Assembly: GCA_947561395.2 (NCBI GenBank) | Contig: OX387189.1 | Location: 26,722,329 to 26,786,328 of the forward strand | Origin: Buxus sempervirens | Lineage: Eukaryota; Streptophyta; Magnoliopsida; Buxales; Buxaceae | Direction of reading: 5' to 3' | Length of the DNA: 64,000 nucleotides | Part shown: positions 57,840-64,000 of the stretch, piece by piece | How positions within the stretch are numbered: the first letter of the stretch is position 1 | Layout of the letters: each line of letters opens with the position of its first letter | Translations under genes and position numbers: made by a program | Notes under the pieces: generated by a model | What the model saw: the letters and a program-made list of their open reading frames with translations, nothing else | Told to the model about the DNA's origin: nothing | The model's database searches: none

Positions 57840-58560
57840 CGGCTAGTAGTACCCGGACGCTCCGCAGCCAATATCCGATTCATTCACCGGCGGCTTTGGT
57901 GTCACTAAACGGGGTAGGCTATGCCAGGACGCTCCTCCACCAATATCCGACTCATCCGTCGGCGGTTTCGGTGCCCTAAAAATTCGGCTAGTAGTACCCG
58001 GACGCTCCGCAGTCAATATCCGATTCACTCACCGGCGGCTTTGGTGTCACTAAACGGGGTAGGCTATGCCAGGACGCTCCTCCACCAATATCCGACTCAT
58101 CCGTCGGCGGTTTCGGTGCCCTAAGAATTCGGCTAGTAGTACCCGGACGCTCCGCAACCAATATCCGATTCACTCACCGGCGGCTTTGGTGTCACTAAAC
58201 GGGGTAGGCTATGCCAGGACGCTCCTCCACCAATATCCGACTCATCCGTCGGCGGTTTCGGTGCCCTAATAATTCGGCTAGTAGTACCCGGACGCTCCAC
58301 AGCCAATATCCGATTCACTCACCGGCGGGTTTGGTGTCACTAAACGGGGTAGGCTATGCCAGGACGCTCCTCCACCAATATCCGACTCATCCGTCGGTGG
58401 TTTCGGTGCCCTAAGAATTCGGCTAGTAGTACCCGGACGCTCCGCAGCCAATATCCGATTCACTCACCGGCGGCTTTGGTGTCACTAAACGGGGTAGGCT
58501 ATGCCAGGACGCTCTTCCACCAATATCCGACTCATCCGTCGGCGGTTTCGGTGCCCTAAG
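57840..58560. repeat. 145-bp tandem repeat, five units
   Basis: Exact spacing of 145 bp (landmark 'ggctatgccaggacgctc' at about 57916, 58061, 58206, 58351 and 58496) with few differences between units. Each unit is a dimer of two diverged halves of about 70 bp, each containing ggacgctcc, ccaatatccga and ggcgg(c/t)tt. A has a shorter, more diverged version at 37140-37590. Confidence 0.92.
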
Positions 58561-58914
58561 GAAATTCGACCGAATGATCTTGGGAAAGATGCAGACGGGT
58601 GTGATCTGAGCTCAAATTCTTGGGTTCTTTAAACACTTGCCGGGTTTCAGGATCTCAATGAGAAAGATGCCATTAAAAGAGTTAGAGGTCGCAGCGACCA
58701 GAAATTCTGCAATTGATTGAGAGAGATGGTCTATTGGAGACCAAGTTGCCCTATTTGAGGGAATTAGTTTTTTTATTTCAGGATCTTGTTTTGTTAAGTT
58801 TGAACACATAACAGAATAGAAAGGCAATTCATGCTTAATATAAAAAAAAAAAAGAAGTGCCACAGCCGCTCACAGTACATCAGCATATTCATCAAAATAC
58901 AACAAAACCAAAGT

Positions 58915-60348
58915 CTAGCTAGGTTGGTCATCATCATAGTGGGAGGACACGTCTTGCCTCCTCAAGGCGCGCAGAAGCTTGTTCCGCAGATGTCGGTCCT
59001 CCTCGGCGCGTTTGCACACCAAGTCCAATTCATGTTGCAAGGCCGTATTGGCCTGCCTACTCTCCCGTTCCGAATCCACGTAAGCTGAATGGATACAGGA
59101 GTGAGGCTCTTGCAGTTCGGCCACCCTGTCCCTATATGTGTTAGGGGGCGGAACTGGAATGTCTCTTGAAGCGACAGGCTGAAGAGGTGGGGGGCCGTCG
59201 TGGCCAAATTCCCGAGCTATCCACTGCTCGTAGTCTCGAAAGTGTAATTCGGTGAAGACGTCCTCCCGGTATACGCACACCGTCTTCCACTCTACCAGCA
59301 ACTGTGTCCTCAGTCCCTTAGTGAGTGGACCAATCAAACCGCTCAGGTTGTCCTGGATCGGGATTCCCTGCAGCTTCCCAAACTGTCTCAGAACCCGAAT
59401 CGGATAGTACGGCACGGCATGGGTGAGTCCTATCAGGGAAAGGCCCTCTCTTTTCTTGAAAGCTATGATGGGGGTGTAGGGGATGTTGTATGTACCCCAC
59501 CATCTAATGTCTGTTTCTCCCTTCAGGTGGAGAAAGTGGTTAAACCAATCCTCACGAGCGGGTAGGTCTGGTTTGATCTCTCTTTGAGCCAACCAATGGA
59601 TGTTGTCGCTGGTTGCCTTATAATATGCACTGACGGGTGATGACACCATCAGGTGGTCTTGCAGCCAAATGTGGAGAAGGGGAGCGCACCCTTGAAACCT
59701 CCGAGTTCCGTTTTTGGACAAAGTTAGGGAATGGAACAGTTGAGCTAGGATCAGTGGCATGATTCGGTACCCCGCCCTGAGTTGATCCACAATTTCCATG
59801 AGGGCCAAATTAATGGTGTCTCCCCCAGTTGGAAAGAAGATTTGCGACAGAACCACAAGGGTGAAGGTGTCAAACCAAGCTCGGGGTCTTTTCTGCTTTT
59901 TGTTTCTCATTTTCTCAGCTAAGAATGCCTTAGAGACCCGAGTAAATGATTTGTCACCTCCTAAGGTCTGGAATTCTCCCCTTGAGAGGCCAAAGAAAAC
60001 ACAAGCTTCATTCTTGTAGCTTTCTTTGAGACTTGGCCTAGCGGGTTCTCCTAAGTCGCAAAATCGGAGGAACAGGTCAAGTTCCTCAATTGTGGGAGTC
60101 AACTCGTTGATCCCGAATCGAAACACTGAAAGCTGGGGATCCCAGAAAAGCAAGGCTGCTTGGATCATATCCCAGTTGATCGGCACATTTAACAGGGACA
60201 AAGTCTGTCCCATACGGTATTTGTGCTCCCATTCAATCTGCTCACTCCCTTGGAGCTGCCTTGTCCAAGAACGGATCCAGGGGGTATCCCAGGCGCACTT
60301 CTCTATTCTAGGGAAGCGGATTCTCTCAGATGAGGATGACGATGCCAT
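58915..60348 (-). CDS. Ogre-type ORF1 protein, intact, 477 residues
   Basis: A complete frame from ATG 60348 to TAG 58915-58917, upstream of gag on the same strand, as in Ogre elements. The body (about 1-390) is tryptophan-rich with the segment PLLHIWLQDHL at 223-233, and it resembles the plant proteins annotated DUF7745, which are related to the plant mobile domain; that assignment is from memory of the family, not a search. The C-terminal part (about 405-465) is predicted coiled coil, ending in an Asp-rich tail. Its function in Ogre elements is not established. No nonsense codon or frameshift is visible, in contrast to the element's gag and pol. The copy in A is truncated and frameshifted. 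Confidence 0.82.
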   Translation of the reverse strand: MASSSSSERIRFPRIEKCAWDTPWIRSWTRQLQGSEQIEWEHKYRMGQTLSLLNVPINWDMIQAALLFWDPQLSVFRFGINELTPTIEELDLFLRFCDLGEPARPSLKESYKNEACVFFGLSRGEFQTLGGDKSFTRVSKAFLAEKMRNKKQKRPRAWFDTFTLVVLSQIFFPTGGDTINLALMEIVDQLRAGYRIMPLILAQLFHSLTLSKNGTRRFQGCAPLLHIWLQDHLMVSSPVSAYYKATSDNIHWLAQREIKPDLPAREDWFNHFLHLKGETDIRWWGTYNIPYTPIIAFKKREGLSLIGLTHAVPYYPIRVLRQFGKLQGIPIQDNLSGLIGPLTKGLRTQLLVEWKTVCVYREDVFTELHFRDYEQWIAREFGHDGPPPLQPVASRDIPVPPPNTYRDRVAELQEPHSCIHSAYVDSERESRQANTALQHELDLVCKRAEEDRHLRNKLLRALRRQDVSSHYDDDQPS

Positions 60349-61825
60349 GCCAACTATCCAATCAAAATTCCAAATCAGTTAAAGGTTCCACACCAAACTC
60401 TCAATTAGTCCTAAAGTATGCATAATCATAAGTAAAAGGGCTATCTACTTAGCAGTTCTAACATGCTTCACAGAATAAAGCAAAAGATAAAGCAATGTGG
60501 AATTTAACTTAGGTACACATGGTGTGTGGTCCTAAGGGTTGGCACCAGTGAAGGCGCGACTCCTAGACATACTTGTGTAGAGGAGCACACTCAAGTCCTG
60601 ATCAGTCTTTCTATCTTTCATCTGTTCTTTCATCTGCTTCCGGTGTCGGACCATAGCAAAAATTACAACTTGCCATCGAGGGCGAAGGTTTACAAAAATA
60701 TTTACAAAGCTGTAAAGAATTCATCCTTAAGGCTGTTGGGAGCCAAAAGGGAGGGTACAAATTGCCTTCCAAGCGGGTAGGTTAAAAATTCCTAGATCTA
60801 GGGTTTAGTGCCCTTGTTCTGATCTGGCCGGCTTTCATCTGCTCTAAAAGACCAATCTGGACTTAAAGTGCTCCCAGCGGACTCTAATGGGTCAAGACCC
60901 ATAGCATACAGGACTCTATGCATGGATCTGGGGTGGTTCCCCTGATCATAATTAGGTGAGCTTCCTAAATTAGGGCTGAGGTCGCCCATGATCTAGGGTT
61001 TACTCCATTTGATGCAAAAAGCGGGGGTTGCTGCCCCTAATGGACTCTGGATTTTATTCCGATTTTATTCATCATTCACATCCTACTCACCCTCTCATGC
61101 TCAACGCGAGGTTCATTCAGAAACGTTAGGTGGGGAAGGATACCCAGCCCGAGACATAAGCCTACAAGGGTCTGGACCAGTACTGGATCCTCGCGTGCCA
61201 CGGCAAGAAACCAGTGGTGCTAATGGACTCCAGAAAACTGGGGGGATGGGTTTACCCTGCTTTCCCCGGCAAGCCACGGGAGCGTAGGTGCTAATACCAT
61301 CCCAAAGATCAGTTCATAGTAATAAGAAGGGTAGGCTGCTAGAGGGGTCTAAGTCTTGGTAAAGAAGTAGCAGTATCCGAGTCGCTCATCTATTCAAGGT
61401 CGGATCATCCACGCAGCCTCCCTCGTGCGTGTCACCCCACGCAGTTCATGCAGTTCATAAGAAAATACGCCATCCACGGTGTGGTGGTGTGCTTGTGTGT
61501 GCAGGTAGGCTGCGTGCTGTGTCTATACGGGTGAGTTTTGTCTGGATTTAGGTGATAAAAGAATCCCTACTGCCTCGTGTAGTAAGGCGCAGAATTGGTA
61601 CGTTTTACGAGGTCCTGGGAGAATCCCCAGGTAAGTGGAGGGTCACAGGGGACCACTTAAATTCCACTTGCCTTAGGCAATTATCGCGTCCTTGTGACAG
61701 GATTCCCCAGAACACGTAATTACGTGTATTCTGTGCCTTGTTAAACGGGGTAGCAAGAGTTCCTAAATGTCAACCAAATCCCTCTTAAGTTGACTCAGTC
61801 TAAACAGGGTCCTACTGGGCTAAGG
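60349..61825 (-). other. Element B 5' leader
   Basis: About 1.5 kb between the primer site and ORF1. Non-coding, collinear with A's leader from about 60790 onward; 60349-60790 (near the ORF1 start) is deleted in A. No further feature seen. Confidence 0.75.
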
Positions 61826-61845
61826 GATCCCCAGCGGAGTCGCCA
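61826..61845 (-). other. Primer-binding site of element B
   Basis: The minus strand reads TGGCGACTCCGCTGGGGATC, three bases inside the 5' LTR. Confidence 0.87.
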
Positions 61846-61848
61846 GGC

Positions 61849-64000
61849 TTGCGCACCTAAAAAACGGTCGCACTGGTAGAAAATGGGAAATCGGAGTCGC
61901 CACCGCCTGATGGGGTGCAGGCGGACACCTGGGTGCCTAGTCTTGTCTATTAGTCTGGTCTGCGGCTTGAGATTCTAAGTCGATTCTCGGTTGTGGTCGA
62001 GGGAAGTCCGTAGACACCCCAGTCCACCCCGTCGGATGACGGGTCCTGTGGGTTCCCTGTTTTGAGTCAGCTGTCTATTTTGGTTCTCACCTGGTTCCTA
62101 ATCCAGCATGCCATTTTAGTTAGGTCTCGGCGGGACCGCCTGAGTGGTGTGGGTCCCTTTAGTTGATTTTATCTCGCTTAAATTAGGTGATCTGTGTCTG
62201 ATGGTGTGGGCCCCGTTGGAAGGTCCACGGTGTCCTTGGTGGGCTTGGGTAAGCCCATGTATCTATGTGGGCCTCTGTCTAAGCCTAGGAGGCCCTGTGG
62301 GCTTTGGTGAAGTGACTTGATTTTACTTAATTGTTTCAGTTGGATTTTTAGTTGATTTTCATGCAAGGGTGGGTCTGCCTTGGTTTGCGGACCCTTGGTG
62401 GGCCCCCATGATGGTTGCCAAAGTGTCTTCAATTCATCTTGGTTTAGTCTTCCAAAGTGTCCTGGACATCGGGCTTGGGGCCCGTAATCCGGCTTTGGGC
62501 TTTGAAAGCCCAGCTTCCATGGAGTTCGGGTTAAACCCTCACTTGGTTTAGTTGGTGGGCCTTGGTGGGCCCGATAGGCCCTTGCCATTGGTCTCGGCCA
62601 AACCACGCAATTTAAACGTTATTCCACACATCAAGGTTCGGGTGGGCCGCATTGGGTTTGGCCCGCTCGGCTCAATTAGTTCGTTTTACTTAACTTGCTT
62701 GTTTGCATGCTTTTGGGTTTATCGGGCTTGATGGGCCCGGTTGGAAGACCCATTAATGTTTCCAAGTTGGACCGTGGTCCAGGTCCCATGTTGGGTTTCC
62801 GGGTCACCCGGAAACCCTATCGGTTCGCTTGGTTCACTTGTGAGGTTATTCAAATTAACAAAAAAACCAAAAATCACATCCAACCATGCATTTTTAAGGG
62901 CTTTGCCAGTTGGGATGCATCTGTGGGCTTCTTGGGGTCTTTCTAGGGCTGTGTGGGCCCTTGCAAAGGCCCACCAGGGTGCTGGAGTTGTGGAGTCTCC
63001 AGCCCTTGGTCTCTTTTGGGTGGTTTCTACAGCAAGTAAAGGAGGGGGGAGGCATGGGAAGTTGCCTCCTCCATTTTGGATCATATATGTCAATAAACAG
63101 GGACCAAGGTGTCCATGTTTGGTCTCTTAGATTCCACCAACAGCAAGCATAATTGATGATGCAACCCGAACTCAAGAGATACCTAAAGCATGCTCCATGA
63201 CATGAAATGTGCATGCATGTTTCCATGTGCATCTTGCACGGGGCAGCAAACATTTGGGCTCAAGTTTATGCAAAGTGGAGAGGGTAGCATGTGTTGAGAA
63301 TAATCTAACATGCATACTACAATGGGGGTTCATGCATGCACTCAAAGTAGTTAACCAAGGAGGCATGTTACACAAGCACAAACAAAAAAGTAAATAAAAA
63401 AACCTGCTGGAATAGGGGGACAGCAACTGTCATGGGGTTTTGAGCATGCTAAAATCAGCAAGCAAAAAGGGGGAGAGGGCATGCTAGTGTACGAAATCCA
63501 AAGCATTGAGGTTGGTAAAACAGCAACACTAGTAAAAGTGGTGGGAGAGCATGGCAGCAAACACAAAACAACGAGCACACTAAAGAGGGAGGGGATCTCA
63601 TGCAAAGCCATGTACAAATGAAGTAAAAAAACAAGAACTCAGCATGCTCCTTACCTAGACGTGGGTGCAGGTGTTTGTTGGGTTAAAGAACTTGAAAACA
63701 GATTTTTAATGCATACAAAACCCAACTAGATGATGTAGTGCACAAAGCATTTTGATGTATCACTTATAAATGCAAACCTGTGCAAGCATGTGGAGCATGT
63801 TCACAATCAAGTGGGCTGATCTCCTACAGCCAAAACAGTGATTGAAATGGGGTAAAGATCATGATCGATCATACAAAAAAAATCAGCAAGAATGAAGATG
63901 CCTACATGGTCTAGAGATGAAAGCATACATGCCTTGAATTATTGATGCACGATGGGAGAACTTTATGTTGATTTTCAGCATGCTTACCTTAATCTAACCC
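61849..64000 (-). repeat. Element B 5' LTR, cut by window end
   Basis: Matches 43134-45280 of the 3' LTR nearly base for base. Its terminal TG has lost a base (TTGCGCACC against TGTGCGCACC). Contains the 25-bp palindrome at 62793-62817, here with perfect arms. Confidence 0.92.

Larger units (their letters stand above)
57157..58914 (-). other. Element B spacer between ORF1 and gag
   Basis: Non-coding. 57255-57700 is a hairpin-unit array, 57840-58560 the 145-bp repeat array, and 58561-58914 a unique stretch with 'atctcaatgagaaagatgc' shared with A. Spacers of this kind separate ORF1 and gag in Ogre-type elements. Confidence 0.8.
43134..64000 (-). mobile_element. Element B: nearly complete Ogre/Tat-type LTR retrotransposon
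   Basis: Minus-strand element: 3' LTR 43134-46639, polypurine tract, 3' non-coding region, pol, gag-pro, repeat spacer, ORF1, leader, primer site, and 5' LTR from 61849 to the window end (about 2.15 of 3.5 kb visible). The internal region is about 15.2 kb, so the whole would be about 22 kb. The visible LTR parts are almost identical, with only scattered base differences and a short indel near 43840, indicating a recent insertion. The left flank TCCGG (43129-43133) is the presumed target copy. Confidence 0.92.

Noticed and set aside
57843-58559. Series of 61- and 67-residue open frames on both strands
   Set aside because: They are echoes of the 145-bp repeat, whose length is not a multiple of three; no start context or domain.
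57255-58560. CRISPR-like alternation of constant and variable segments
   Set aside because: The variable parts are short self-complementary cores, there are no cas genes, and the arrays lie between ORF1 and gag of a plant retrotransposon.
62178-63617. Many open frames of 80-140 residues in the B LTRs (also 43465-44906)
   Set aside because: They lie within LTR sequence, overlap one another on both strands, and match no known domain.
43134-64000. Element B as an autonomous, currently active copy
   Set aside because: Two stops in gag, a frameshift before RT, a nonsense codon in integrase and two changed RT motif residues argue against it.

Overview
The window is plant nuclear DNA made almost entirely of nested Ty3/gypsy LTR retrotransposons. 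No host gene, tRNA, rRNA or CRISPR array was recognised. The evidence for a plant is: aspartic protease, reverse transcriptase, two RNase H domains and integrase in the Tat/Ogre arrangement; an extra ORF1 upstream of gag; LTRs of 2.4-3.9 kb; and 5-bp target duplications around three insertions. I cannot name the species. A repeat-rich angiosperm is the best guess.

Layout. 1-2280 is the end of an LTR (family F) cut by the window edge. 2281-2847 is older flanking DNA with a decayed ORF1-like fragment. From 2848 to beyond 43133 runs element A, a minus-strand Ogre-type element: 3' LTR 2848-6792, pol 8995-12931, gag-pro to 16802, ORF1 remnant 37937-38693, 5' LTR from 39784. Element C (plus strand, 16808-36461, target duplication GTACC) sits at the start of A's gag. 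C has a decayed gag and no pol, so it is non-autonomous. C was itself hit by solo LTR D (19253-22290, CACAA) and solo LTR E (23439-26417, CCGGG). Element B (minus strand, from 43134 to beyond the window end) landed in A's 5' LTR. It is the youngest and most complete: 3' LTR 43134-46639, pol 48822-51962, gag-pro 51967-57096, ORF1 58915-60348 intact, primer site 61826-61845, 5' LTR from 61849.

How the parts fit. A, B and C share near-identical primer-binding sites (TGGCGACTCYGCTGGGGA type) and the same polypurine tract (AAAGAGGGGCAGC), and their Gag proteins are homologous. C therefore looks like a dependent of the A/B machinery. Every element in the window now carries disabling changes, but B has only a few.

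The most unusual content is non-coding: several kinds of short hairpin units whose arms change together. These are GTATCCGG-type palindromes near the promoters and in U5 of the LTRs, a stem-loop array in the C leader (27250-28530), and an array between ORF1 and gag in both A and B. A 25-bp palindrome also recurs at the same place in the F, A, B and D LTRs. All claims rest on reading the sequence; no database search or folding was run.
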